Below are positions 9,400 to 17,202 of a DNA stretch of 64,000 bases, piece after piece; the first letter of the stretch is position 1; each line of letters begins with the position of its first letter. Under the pieces are notes generated by a model, which did no database searches, was not told where the DNA came from, and saw only the letters and a list, made by a program, of their open reading frames with translations. The DNA comes from Pseudomonas sp. DTU_2021_1001937_2_SI_NGA_ILE_001 (GTDB lineage: Bacteria; Pseudomonadota; Gammaproteobacteria; Pseudomonadales; Pseudomonadaceae): NCBI RefSeq assembly GCF_032463525.1, contig NZ_CP135971.1, positions 1,984,001-2,048,000 of the forward strand, read 5' to 3'. Made by a program: the position numbers and the translations under genes.

Positions 9400-10764
9400 T
9401 CAGGTCATCTGGATAGTGGTCTGCATGATGGTGCTCTGGGTGGAAATGGTCTTGGCGTTGGCCTGGTAGTTGCTCTGCGCCTTGATCAGGTTCACCAGCT
9501 CGGCGGTCAGATCGACGTTGGAGTCTTCCAGCGCCTGGCCGGTGATGTAACCCAGGGTGCCGCTTTGCGGCGTACCGCTCACCGGCACGCCGGAGGAGAA
9601 GGTTTCACGCCAGTTGGTACCACCCGCCGAAGCCAGGCCTTGCACGTTGGCGAAGCTGGTCAGCGACACCTGGCCAATCACCTTGGATTGGCCGTTGGTG
9701 TAGGTGGCGAACATGTTGCCGGTGGCGTCGATGCTCAGGGCGCTGATCTGGCCGGTGGCATAGCCGTTCTGGCTCTGGGTGACCAGTCCGGAAACCGAGG
9801 CGGTCTGAGTGATGCCAGTCATGTCCAGGCGAATGGACGAAGCTGCGCCAGTGGAGTCTACCGGACCAGAGGCACCGTTGGCGGCCCAGACTACGGCAGG
9901 CGTAGTGGCAGTCTGAACGCCCGGCACCCAGTTCTTGATGGAAAAAGTCCCGTCGGTATTGAACTCGACGTTAGTACCACTGGTGGGCACCCCAGTACCA
10001 CTGAGGATCAGCTTGCCCGCCGCATCGAAGGTCAGCGAGACCTTGTCGTCGGTCAGCGCAGAACCGGTAGGGTTGGCTGCCGGATCGGAGATAATCCGCC
10101 CATCGATCAAGCTGTACATGTCCCAGGTGTTGACACCGGTCTTGACGAAATAGCTTTCCAGCTTGTGCGCGTTACCCTGGGAGTCATACACCGGTGTATC
10201 GTACTTGAGGTTGTAGCTCTTGGTATCGGTCGGATCGAACGTAGCGATCGAAGGCACCGCCGTCGTGGTGTTCAGGTTCGCCACGTTGGTGATGGCCGTG
10301 GTCACGCTCGGCGCCAGGTTGGAAGAATCGACACGCAGATTCGACAGCGTACCAACCACTACACTGCCGTTCTCGTCGACGTTGTAGCCCTGCAGGTTCA
10401 TACCCGAGCTGTTGACGACGAAACCATCCTTGTCAGTGTGAAAGGCACCAGCACGAGTGTAGAGCTTCTCGCCGTTATTGCTCAGCTGGAAGAAACCGTT
10501 GCCGTTGATGGCCAGGTCCAGGCTATTGCCGGTACCGGTAGTCAGGTTGCCCTGCTGGAACTGCTGAGCCACCGCACCCACGACCACGCCGCTACCGCTG
10601 TTGACGTTACCGGAGGTGCCGCGAATGGATTGCGCGTACTGGTCCTGGAATTCGGTACGGGACGCCTTGAACCCCGTCGTCGCGACGTTGGCAATGTTGT
10701 TGCCGGTCACGTCCAGACTCTTGTTCGCTGCGTAGAGCCCACTCAGGCCGATATTGAATGACAT
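9400..10764 (-). CDS. flgE: Flagellar hook protein FlgE
   Basis: FlgE is the structural subunit of the hook. The 454-residue protein starts MSFNIGLSGLYAANKSLDVT with the NNIANVATTGFKASRTEF signature. A FlgE D2-like beta domain occupies the middle, and the C terminus has NVDLTAELVNLIKAQSNYQA. It is the last gene of flgBCDE, 28 bases after flgD, and is followed by a clear terminator. Confidence 0.95.
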   Translation of the reverse strand: MSFNIGLSGLYAANKSLDVTGNNIANVATTGFKASRTEFQDQYAQSIRGTSGNVNSGSGVVVGAVAQQFQQGNLTTGTGNSLDLAINGNGFFQLSNNGEKLYTRAGAFHTDKDGFVVNSSGMNLQGYNVDENGSVVVGTLSNLRVDSSNLAPSVTTAITNVANLNTTTAVPSIATFDPTDTKSYNLKYDTPVYDSQGNAHKLESYFVKTGVNTWDMYSLIDGRIISDPAANPTGSALTDDKVSLTFDAAGKLILSGTGVPTSGTNVEFNTDGTFSIKNWVPGVQTATTPAVVWAANGASGPVDSTGAASSIRLDMTGITQTASVSGLVTQSQNGYATGQISALSIDATGNMFATYTNGQSKVIGQVSLTSFANVQGLASAGGTNWRETFSSGVPVSGTPQSGTLGYITGQALEDSNVDLTAELVNLIKAQSNYQANAKTISTQSTIMQTTIQMT

Positions 10765-10792
10765 TTACCACTCCTCGCCGTTTGGTCGGCTC

Positions 10793-11485
10793 TTACAATC
10801 CGATGGTCTGTACTTTGGACAGCGCGATACTGCTACCGCCTGCCAGATTAAGGGTCATGTCCGAACCACTGGCGGCGGTCGTCACGCTATTGACGGTGGC
10901 CGGCAGGTAGGTGGTCAGGGCAGTGCCGGTCCCACTGATCGAGGCATTGGCCTTGAACGTGTAATTACCTGCCGCCAGGGCAGCACCGTCGCTTCCCGTG
11001 CCATCCCAGGTGAAGCTCTGGGTACCTGCCGATTGAGCACCCAGGTCGATGGTATCGACCAGGTTGTTGTCGGCGTCGTAGACACTGATGGTGGTCGATG
11101 CGCTGGAAGCAGGCAGCACCACCGAACCGGTAAGCCCCTTGGCCGGATCCAGATAGACAGTACCGGTATCCACAGTGACCGAGCGCCCCACCAGCGAAGA
11201 AGCCTGCAGTGCCTGCGAAGACTTGTAGCTGGTAGCGATGGCATCCACCGACGAAGTCAGGTTCTGCATGCTTTCCAGGCTGCTGAACTGCGCCAGCTGC
11301 GAGACGAACTCGGTGTTGTCCTGGGGATCCAGCGGGTTCTGGTTCTTCATCTGGGTCACGAGCAATTGCAGGAATGCATCCTTGCCCAGTGCGCTGGTCC
11401 CGGTCTTCTGCTCGCTCTTGGCGGAGGAAGTCGGGTTCTGCAGCGAGTTGACGAAGTTTTTCGAAACGTCGTTTTCAACGGCCAT
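10793..11485 (-). CDS. flgD: Flagellar hook assembly (cap) protein FlgD
   Basis: FlgD forms the cap under which FlgE assembles and is discarded when the hook is complete. In this 230-residue protein the conserved N-terminal core is LGKDAFLQLLVTQMKNQNPL followed by DPQDNTEFVSQLAQFSSLE (about residues 33-72). A FlgD Ig-like/Tudor C-terminal part follows, with FTWDGTGSDGAALAAGNYTF. It lies between flgC and flgE. Confidence 0.95.
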   Translation of the reverse strand: MAVENDVSKNFVNSLQNPTSSAKSEQKTGTSALGKDAFLQLLVTQMKNQNPLDPQDNTEFVSQLAQFSSLESMQNLTSSVDAIATSYKSSQALQASSLVGRSVTVDTGTVYLDPAKGLTGSVVLPASSASTTISVYDADNNLVDTIDLGAQSAGTQSFTWDGTGSDGAALAAGNYTFKANASISGTGTALTTYLPATVNSVTTAASGSDMTLNLAGGSSIALSKVQTIGL

Positions 11486-11498
11486 GTTCTACCGCTCC

Positions 11499-11942
11499 TT
11501 ACTGACCGAGGGTCAAGACTTTCTGCATCATCGTCTTGGCGGTGTTCATGATTTCCACGTTGGTCTGGAACGACCGGCTGGCGGAGATCATGTCGGCCAT
11601 TTCCTCGACGACATTGACATTGGGGTAGTAGACGTAGCCGTTCTGGTCGGCCGATGGATGATCGGGCTCGTAGCGCGCCTCGAGATTGGAAGGATCCTCA
11701 ATGATGCCCGCCACCTGCACACCCTGCCCGGCCTGTCCCTGATCCTGGAACAGCGAGCCACCGGAGATCGACTGCTGACCCTGCAGCACGGTGGCGAACA
11801 CCGGGTGACGGGCACGGTAGGTCTGATCCAGGCTCGAAGACACGGTCTCGGCGTTGGCGATGTTACTGGCCGTGGTGTTCAGACGCGTGGTCTGGGCACT
11901 CATGGCGCTACCGGCAATGTTGAATACATTGGACAGTGACAT
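11499..11942 (-). CDS. flgC: Flagellar proximal rod protein FlgC
   Basis: FlgC is a proximal rod subunit of 147 residues. It starts MSLSNVFNIAGSAMSAQTTR with TASNIANAETVSSS. It ends with a conserved helix including MISASRSFQTNVEIMNTAK. It begins 3 bases after flgB, which suggests translational coupling. Confidence 0.95.
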   Translation of the reverse strand: MSLSNVFNIAGSAMSAQTTRLNTTASNIANAETVSSSLDQTYRARHPVFATVLQGQQSISGGSLFQDQGQAGQGVQVAGIIEDPSNLEARYEPDHPSADQNGYVYYPNVNVVEEMADMISASRSFQTNVEIMNTAKTMMQKVLTLGQ

Positions 11943-11945
11943 GGA

Positions 11946-12356
11946 TTACTCTCCGCGAAGGGCCGAGACCAGCCCCTTGAACTTGCTGTTGAGCAGCGTG
12001 AAGCTGGCCTGGAAACCCATGGCGTTCTCGGTGTAGTTGGCCTGTTCGACCTGAGCATCGACGGTGTTCTGGTCCAGCGACGGCTGCGACGGCGTGCGAT
12101 ACATCAGCACCCCCTCGTTGTCACCGCCCATGCCCTGGGCTTCGATATGACGGCTATTGGTGGTGTTCAGGGCGAACTGACCCTTGCTGGCCTTCTCGCT
12201 CTCGGCCGCCAGTACCGCAGAGAACTCCAGGTCACGTGCCTTGTAGTTCGGGGTATCGGCGTTGGAGATGTTGTTGGCCAACACCTCTGCACGTTGCGCA
12301 CGATAGCTCAGGGCTTTTTCGTGGATACCAAGCGCTTTATCGAAGCTGATGCTCAT
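11946..12356 (-). CDS. flgB: Flagellar proximal rod protein FlgB
   Basis: FlgB is a rod subunit and the first gene of flgBCDE. The start at 12356 gives MSISFDKALGIHEKALSYRA, the normal FlgB N terminus, followed by LANNISNADTPNYKARDLEF. Upstream in-frame codons to 12518 run across the sigma-54 promoter and are not coding. The length is 136 residues. The predicted transcript leader is about 35 bases. Confidence 0.95.
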   Translation of the reverse strand: MSISFDKALGIHEKALSYRAQRAEVLANNISNADTPNYKARDLEFSAVLAAESEKASKGQFALNTTNSRHIEAQGMGGDNEGVLMYRTPSQPSLDQNTVDAQVEQANYTENAMGFQASFTLLNSKFKGLVSALRGE

Positions 12357-12401
12357 GTCGGGAAACCTTTCCGGTTGACCTGATGTTCGTGCAATGGAGA
12401 A

Positions 12402-12417
12402 AGCAATCAGCGTGCCA
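12402..12417 (-). promoter_or_regulatory. Sigma-54 (-24/-12) promoter for flgBCDE
   Basis: On the minus strand the site reads TGGCACGCTGATTGCT, which matches the TGGCACG-N4-TTGCW consensus at every conserved base. It lies 46 bases before the flgB ATG. The expected activator is FleR, by analogy with P. aeruginosa class III genes. Confidence 0.9.
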
Positions 12418-12512
12418 CTTCCTGAAACCCTTGATTTACAGGGCCTGCACCGCCACTCCACGGCAGTGATGCCAGAAAAGCGGCAAGTCTTTTCCCCTGC
12501 ACACGAGGAAGG

Positions 12513-12536
12513 CGGCAAGACGGGTGCCGTTTTTTT
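12513..12536 (+). terminator. Orphan plus-strand terminator between flgB and cheR
   Basis: CGGCA (12513-12517) and TGCCG (12525-12529) form a hairpin followed by seven T (12530-12536). No annotated plus-strand gene ends here, because both neighbours are on the minus strand. Either a short unannotated plus-strand transcript ends here or the match is fortuitous. Confidence 0.45.
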
Positions 12537-12578
12537 GCCAGTGCCACTGCCGCCCTTGCCCGCACCCAGAAACGAAGA

Positions 12579-12622
12579 CGGGAGCGAAACCGGCGCCTCT
12601 TTCGAGGACGGTGTCGCTCCCG
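12579..12622. repeat. Long imperfect inverted repeat downstream of cheR
   Basis: CGGGAGCGAAACCG (12579-12592) pairs with CGGTGTCGCTCCCG (12609-12622) with one mismatch in 14 bp. A second small hairpin (CTTCCGG...CCGGAAG) lies between it and the cheR stop. There is no T-run on the minus strand. It may protect the 3' end of the cheV-cheR transcript or be a REP-type element. Confidence 0.5.
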
Positions 12623-12662
12623 CGCAAGCTTCCGGTACGACCCGGAAGCAGCCATGTCGTGA

Positions 12663-13490
12663 TTACTTGGCCTTGTAGATGATCCCTGGACTGCACTGCA
12701 CCATCTGGTAATGGTCCGGCAAGCCGTTGAGCGCCTCCGATGCCCCCAGGAACAGGTAGCCACCCGGCTTGAGCACACCATGAATGCGCAACAGGATGTC
12801 TTTCTTCACCTCGGCGGAGAAGTAGATCAGCACGTTGCGACAGAACACGATATCGAACTTGCCCAGGCTGGCGTAGCTGTCGAGCAGGTTGATCGGGCGG
12901 AACTCCACGCGATTCTTGATCGGCGCCTTGACTGCCCAGCGCCCGGGACCCTTGGTGTCGAAATAGCGCTGCAGCCGCTCGCTCGACAAACCACGACCGA
13001 TGGCCAGGCTGTCGTACTCGCCGGTCTTGCAGTTGTTGAGCATGGCGCTCGACAGGTCGGTGGCCACGATCTGCACACCGGACTTGAGCTGACCCGGATT
13101 GCTGCGTTCGAACTCATCGATGGACATCGACAACGAGAACGGCTCCTGCCCCGAAGAGCAGGCAGCCGACCAGATCCGCAGACGCTGGCCGGGGCTGGCC
13201 TTGATCTGCTCGGGCAATACCTTGTTCTTGAGCACCTCGAACGGGTAGGTATCACGAAACCACAAGGTTTCGTTGGTGGTCATGGCATCGATCACCTGCT
13301 CGCGCAAACCGCCGCGAGGCTGCGACTGGATCCGCTGCACCAACTCGCCCAGGGACTTGATGCCCTGCTGTTCCATCAGCTTGTTGAGACGGCTTGAAAC
13401 CAGGTACTGCTTGTTCTCGCCCAGCAGGATGCCACAGGCTTTTTCCAGAAAGACCCGGAACTGTTCAAAATCCAAATTACCCGTAGACAA
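12663..13490 (-). CDS. cheR: Chemotaxis protein methyltransferase CheR (TTG start)
   Basis: CheR uses S-adenosylmethionine to methylate glutamates of chemoreceptors. The chosen start is the TTG at 13490 (read as MSTGNLDFEQF), preceded by GAGAGGCGG. An earlier in-frame TTG at 13505 lacks such a site. In the 275-residue protein the N-terminal helical CheR domain spans about 1-75. The catalytic domain contains RIWSAACSSGQEPFSLSMS (SAM motif), DLSSAMLNNCKTGEYDSLA and DIVFCRNVLIYF. It follows cheV on the same strand with a 38-base gap, so the two are probably co-transcribed. Confidence 0.93.
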   Translation of the reverse strand: MSTGNLDFEQFRVFLEKACGILLGENKQYLVSSRLNKLMEQQGIKSLGELVQRIQSQPRGGLREQVIDAMTTNETLWFRDTYPFEVLKNKVLPEQIKASPGQRLRIWSAACSSGQEPFSLSMSIDEFERSNPGQLKSGVQIVATDLSSAMLNNCKTGEYDSLAIGRGLSSERLQRYFDTKGPGRWAVKAPIKNRVEFRPINLLDSYASLGKFDIVFCRNVLIYFSAEVKKDILLRIHGVLKPGGYLFLGASEALNGLPDHYQMVQCSPGIIYKAK

Positions 13491-13528
13491 GGTGCCGCCT
13501 CTCAAATCATGTGAACACCAGGGAAACC

Positions 13529-14461
13529 CTAGCTTTGGTCTGCTGCCTTGATCCTCGCGACCACACGGGCCGCCAGATCGTCAGGGCGGAATTTCGCCAG
13601 GAAATCGTCAGCCCCCACTTTCTTCACCATCGCCTGGTTGAACACCCCCGACAACGAGGTATGCAAGGTGATGTGCATGTTCTTCATGCGCGGATCGCTG
13701 CGGATGGCTGCCGTCAAGGTATAGCCATCCATCTCCGGCATTTCAATGTCGGAAATCATCATGAGGAATTCTTCCTCGGGATTCTTGCCCTCGGCGAGCA
13801 TGCCCTGCAGGTAATCCAGCGCCTGGCGCCCGTCGTTGAGCGCGACCACTTCCACGCCCACGGTTTCCAGGCAGCGGCTGACCTGCTTGCGCGCCACGGA
13901 GGAGTCGTCGACTGTCAGCACACGCAGTGAAACCGCCTTGTGCTGGGTCGCTTCGTCGACCAGACCCGCCGACACCGATTCGGTGATGGGCGCCACCTCG
14001 GCGAGGATCTTCTCCACGTCGATGATTTCCACCAACTGGTTATCGACCCGCGTCACCGCCGTGAGGTAGTGATCGCGACCGGTGCCCTTGGGTGGTGGAT
14101 GAATCTCTTCCCAGTTCATGTTGACGATGCGTTCGACCGAATGCACCAGGAAGCCCTGCACCTTGGTGTTGTACTCGGTGATGATCACGAAGGAATTCTG
14201 CAGGGAAATCATTCCGGCCGAACCGGTGGCCATGGCCAGGTCCATGATCGGGATGGTGCCGCCGCGGATGTTCGCCACGCCACGCACGATCCTGCTCGAC
14301 TTCGGCATGATGGTGAGCTTGGGGCATTGCAGTACTTCTTTGACCTTGAACACGTTGATGCCGTAGAGCTGGTTGCCTTGCAGACGAAACAACAGCAACT
14401 CCAGGCGATTCTGCCCCACCAGCTGCGTGCGCTGGTTAACTGAATCCATCACTCCTGCCAT
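13529..14461 (-). CDS. cheV: Chemotaxis coupling protein CheV (CheW-receiver fusion)
   Basis: CheV couples receptors to CheA and is modulated by phosphorylation of its receiver domain. The start at 14461 (MAGVMDSVNQRTQLVGQNRL) was chosen for its GGGGGCAGGG leader. The frame is open to 14482. Residues about 15-160 are the CheW-like domain (LLFRLQGNQLYGINVFKVKE). About 175-305 is the receiver domain with VLTVDDSSVARKQV and the phospho-acceptor region MMISDIEMPEMDGY. The length is 310 residues. It is divergent from flgA. Confidence 0.94.
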   Translation of the reverse strand: MAGVMDSVNQRTQLVGQNRLELLLFRLQGNQLYGINVFKVKEVLQCPKLTIMPKSSRIVRGVANIRGGTIPIMDLAMATGSAGMISLQNSFVIITEYNTKVQGFLVHSVERIVNMNWEEIHPPPKGTGRDHYLTAVTRVDNQLVEIIDVEKILAEVAPITESVSAGLVDEATQHKAVSLRVLTVDDSSVARKQVSRCLETVGVEVVALNDGRQALDYLQGMLAEGKNPEEEFLMMISDIEMPEMDGYTLTAAIRSDPRMKNMHITLHTSLSGVFNQAMVKKVGADDFLAKFRPDDLAARVVARIKAADQS

Positions 14462-14509
14462 GCCCTGCCCCCTTTCAGCCATCGTTCACCACGTACCAGG
14501 CTTGGCAAG

Positions 14510-14525
14510 CGGCACGGGCCTTGCT
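14510..14525 (+). promoter_or_regulatory. Sigma-54 (-24/-12) promoter for flgA
   Basis: CGGCACGGGCCTTGCT has GG and GC 10 bases apart and matches the sigma-54 consensus except for its first base. The predicted transcription start (about 14536) falls next to the flgA ATG at 14537. In P. aeruginosa flgA is RpoN/FleQ dependent. Confidence 0.7.
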
Positions 14526-14536
14526 TTTTATACGTC

Positions 14537-15295
14537 ATGAACGCCAAGACGACAATTTTTCGACACGCTGCATTAGAAACCCGCAAATGGCTGGGCGCAA
14601 TCGCCCTGCTTTGCCTTTTCTTCGTAGCGGCACCCGGCAAGGCGGACAACTTCACCCTGCCTGAACAACTTATCGGCGCGACTCAGGGATTTCTTGAGTA
14701 CAGCGTGCAAGAGTATTTATCGAGCGGCCAGATCGAGGGGCGCTACGAGATCAGCGTCAAGCAACTGGACCCGCGGATGCGCCTGGCACACTGTGACAAG
14801 GATTTGACAGCATCGATGGAAAGCGCGCGCCCCATCGGCCGAGTGTCGGTCCGAGTGCGCTGCGAAGGTTCATCGCCATGGACCGTGTACGTCCCCGCTC
14901 AGGTGCAGTTGTTCCGCGAGGTGGTGACCACCTTGCGCCCCCTCAAGCGCGGCACGGTGTTGAGCGAGCAGGACGTCGCCCTGCGTGAACGGGATATCGG
15001 CACGCTCGGCCTGGGCTACCTGACGGCGGTCGATCAGGTGGTGGGGCAGAAACTGACCCGACCAACGGTCGTCGACCAGGTACTGGCGCCCAACTTTCTC
15101 GAACAGCCCGCCATGGTGCGCAAAGGCGACCATGTAGTAATCATCGCGCGCAGCAACAGCCTGGCCGTGCGCATGCCCGGCGAAGCCTTGTCTGACGGGG
15201 GTTTCAATGAACAGATCCGGGTTCGAAACCTGAATTCGCAGAAGGTGATAAAGGCCAACATCACCGGCCCTGGGCAGGTTGAGGTCGCCATGTAG
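14537..15295 (+). CDS. flgA: Flagellar P-ring assembly chaperone FlgA
   Basis: FlgA is a periplasmic chaperone needed for FlgI ring assembly. The 252-residue precursor has an N-terminal signal sequence (WLGAIALLCLFFVAAPGKA, cleaved near residue 36). SAF/FlgA beta-clip domains fill the C-terminal half, with LKRGTVLSEQDVALRERDIG and QPAMVRKGDHVVIIARSNSL. Mature FlgA ends in the VRNLNSQKVIKANITGPGQV segment. No alternative start precedes the signal peptide, so the ATG at 14537 is retained. It lies almost on top of the predicted start of transcription. Confidence 0.93.
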   Translation: MNAKTTIFRHAALETRKWLGAIALLCLFFVAAPGKADNFTLPEQLIGATQGFLEYSVQEYLSSGQIEGRYEISVKQLDPRMRLAHCDKDLTASMESARPIGRVSVRVRCEGSSPWTVYVPAQVQLFREVVTTLRPLKRGTVLSEQDVALRERDIGTLGLGYLTAVDQVVGQKLTRPTVVDQVLAPNFLEQPAMVRKGDHVVIIARSNSLAVRMPGEALSDGGFNEQIRVRNLNSQKVIKANITGPGQVEVAM

Positions 15296-15393
15296 CAAGG
15301 ATTGATGCTGGTACAACCGGGTGGTTTTTCTTAGACTGCGGAGCATTTTCAGCGGTGTGCTGTCTGTTTTTCAGGCATCTGGTGGATTGAGCC

Positions 15394-15420
15394 TAAAGTT
15401 CTGCCAGGGGTGGCCGAAAA
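15394..15420 (+). promoter_or_regulatory. Sigma-28 (FliA) promoter for flgMN
   Basis: TAAAGTTC (15394-15401), an 11-base spacer and GCCGAAAA (15413-15420) match the FliA consensus TAAAGTTT-N11-GCCGATAA at 13 of 16 positions. It lies 36 bases before flgM, as expected for a class IV gene that feeds back on FliA. Confidence 0.85.
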
Positions 15421-15456
15421 CAAGGCAAGCGTCCAGACACCCAGAGGTAAAAGATC

Positions 15457-15774
15457 ATGCCCATAGACTTCAGTCGACTAGGAAATTCACAGCCAGTGAG
15501 CGGGACTTCCCGCACCGGCAGTACCAAGGAAACCGGCAAGGCCGATGCGCAATCGCCTGTCGGTGCATCCGCTGACGTGAAAAGCGCCGGCGAATCCGTA
15601 CACCTGAGCAGTGAGGCTCAACAGTTGCAGAGTATCACCGACAAGCTGCGTGACCTGCCGACCGTCAACAGTGCTCGCGTAGCCGAGCTCAAACAGGCGA
15701 TTGCAGACGGCAGCTACAAGGTGGACAGCAACCGCCTGGCCGGCAAACTGCTCAATTTCGAAGCCCTTCGCTAA
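15457..15774 (+). CDS. flgM: Anti-sigma-28 factor FlgM
   Basis: FlgM binds and holds FliA until the hook is finished, then is exported. The 105-residue protein starts MPIDFSRLGNSQPVSGTSRT. The disordered N-terminal half precedes the FliA-binding C-terminal half, with VHLSSEAQQLQSITDKLRDL and IADGSYKVDSNRLAGKLLNF. It is 40 bases from flgN and preceded by a FliA promoter, which closes the feedback loop. Confidence 0.95.
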   Translation: MPIDFSRLGNSQPVSGTSRTGSTKETGKADAQSPVGASADVKSAGESVHLSSEAQQLQSITDKLRDLPTVNSARVAELKQAIADGSYKVDSNRLAGKLLNFEALR

Positions 15775-15814
15775 TCGCGCGGGACCTTCAGGACGCTGAA
15801 AACCAGAGCACGCC

Positions 15815-16282
15815 ATGCAAGATACGACTTTGCTCCAGATGATGACGGACGATCTCGTCCCGACCCGCCAGCTGCTTGACCTGCTCCAGGCCGAATCGCT
15901 GATCCTGCACGGCCGCAACATGGTCGAAATGGAGCAGGTCCTGGCGCAGAAGCAGGCGCTGGTGGTACTTCTCGAGCAACACGGCCGGCTGCGCAGCCAG
16001 GTGTTGGCGAGCCTCGGGCTGCCGACCAATCGCAAGGGCCTCGAAGAACTGGCCAGCCAGTCTCCGATTGGCGAGGCGCTGCTGCAAAAAGGTGATGAAC
16101 TGGCGACGCTCATCGCAGAGTGCCAGGCACTCAACGAGCAGAACGGCAAACTCATCCAGCTTCAACAGGTGACAACGGCGCATCAATTGCGCATCCTGAA
16201 TGGCGGCGACACGCCGACGTTGTATGACAGCCGTGGCTCGACAGCAGGAAGAGCCAGGCCACGCCCACTCAGTCAGGCGTAA
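15815..16282 (+). CDS. flgN: Flagellar export chaperone FlgN
   Basis: FlgN is the cytoplasmic chaperone for FlgK and FlgL. The 155-residue protein is mostly helical, with LLQMMTDDLVPTRQLLDLLQ at the N terminus. The typical FlgN C-terminal segment includes LIQLQQVTTAHQLRILNGGD. It sits after flgM in the same direction, the conserved order in gammaproteobacteria. Confidence 0.92.
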   Translation: MQDTTLLQMMTDDLVPTRQLLDLLQAESLILHGRNMVEMEQVLAQKQALVVLLEQHGRLRSQVLASLGLPTNRKGLEELASQSPIGEALLQKGDELATLIAECQALNEQNGKLIQLQQVTTAHQLRILNGGDTPTLYDSRGSTAGRARPRPLSQA

Positions 16283-16364
16283 CCTGTTATTTCAACGCGC
16301 CAAAGGTGATGGCAGAATGCCCATCATTGCGTTGCTGTAGTTTTTTGCCTGGAGATGCTTAGAC

Positions 16365-17111
16365 GTGAATGGTTTAGCTGCGGATGATGCTCCGCAACCC
16401 CCGAAGGTTCTCAATACGCCTTTGGAAATTGCCTCGAACCTGCGGTTACTCATGGAGAGTCACGACCCGCTGATCATCAGCTTCCATGAACGTTCCCAGC
16501 GCTTCCAGAGCTACCTGGTTGAAGTCGATCGCGATACAGGGCAGATCGGCCTGGACGAAATGATTCCACGCGACGGCGAACGCTACCTGGCGGCGGGCGA
16601 GTCGTTCCGTGTCGAAGGCTTCCACGATGGTGTGCGCATCGCCTGGGAATGCACGACCCCCATGACCGTCATCGATACTGACGAGCAGCGCCTCTATCGC
16701 GGCCCGATGCCCGAGGAAGTCGTCTACCACCAGCGTCGCAATGCCTTCCGCGCCGCCCTCAAGCTGACTCAACTGGTCGACATCGAAATCGGCGGTGACA
16801 AGCTCAAGTTTCCCTTGACCGGCAAGCTGCTGGACATCTCCGCCACCGGTTGCAAGCTGCGCTTCGACGGTGATGTTTCCGAACGCATGCAACTGGGCCA
16901 AGTCTACGAGCGCTTTGTCGCCAAGCTGCCCTTCGGCGCCATGACTGCACCGGTCGAATTGCGCTACCTGCACTTCGAAGAGCGCTTCAACACCACCTTC
17001 GCTGGCGTGCGCTTCCACAACATGAGCGGCCTGGTACAGCGCCAGGTGGAACGCTTCGTGTATCAGCTGCAGCGCGAAGCGCGCCGTTTCGACAAAGACG
17101 ACGACTTCTGA
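16365..17111 (+). CDS. ycgR: Flagellar brake protein YcgR (c-di-GMP-binding PilZ)
   Basis: YcgR slows the flagellar motor when it binds cyclic di-GMP. The 248-residue protein starts at GTG 16365 with GGAG nearby. Residues about 15-115 form the YcgR N-terminal domain. About 118-235 is the PilZ domain, which contains the RxxxR ligand motif (RRNAFR) and the DxSxxG motif (DISATG). The C-terminal helix ends in an acidic tail (DKDDDF). It is 82 bases after flgN and probably belongs to the flagellar regulon. Confidence 0.92.
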   Translation: MNGLAADDAPQPPKVLNTPLEIASNLRLLMESHDPLIISFHERSQRFQSYLVEVDRDTGQIGLDEMIPRDGERYLAAGESFRVEGFHDGVRIAWECTTPMTVIDTDEQRLYRGPMPEEVVYHQRRNAFRAALKLTQLVDIEIGGDKLKFPLTGKLLDISATGCKLRFDGDVSERMQLGQVYERFVAKLPFGAMTAPVELRYLHFEERFNTTFAGVRFHNMSGLVQRQVERFVYQLQREARRFDKDDDF

Positions 17112-17202
17112 TTCACCACCAGGCAGCCCGCCAGCGCCGTTCTCCGGCAATGCGCTGCGGGCACCTGGAACAGCCCTCCCCCTTTACGCACCAACCCCTC
17201 TC

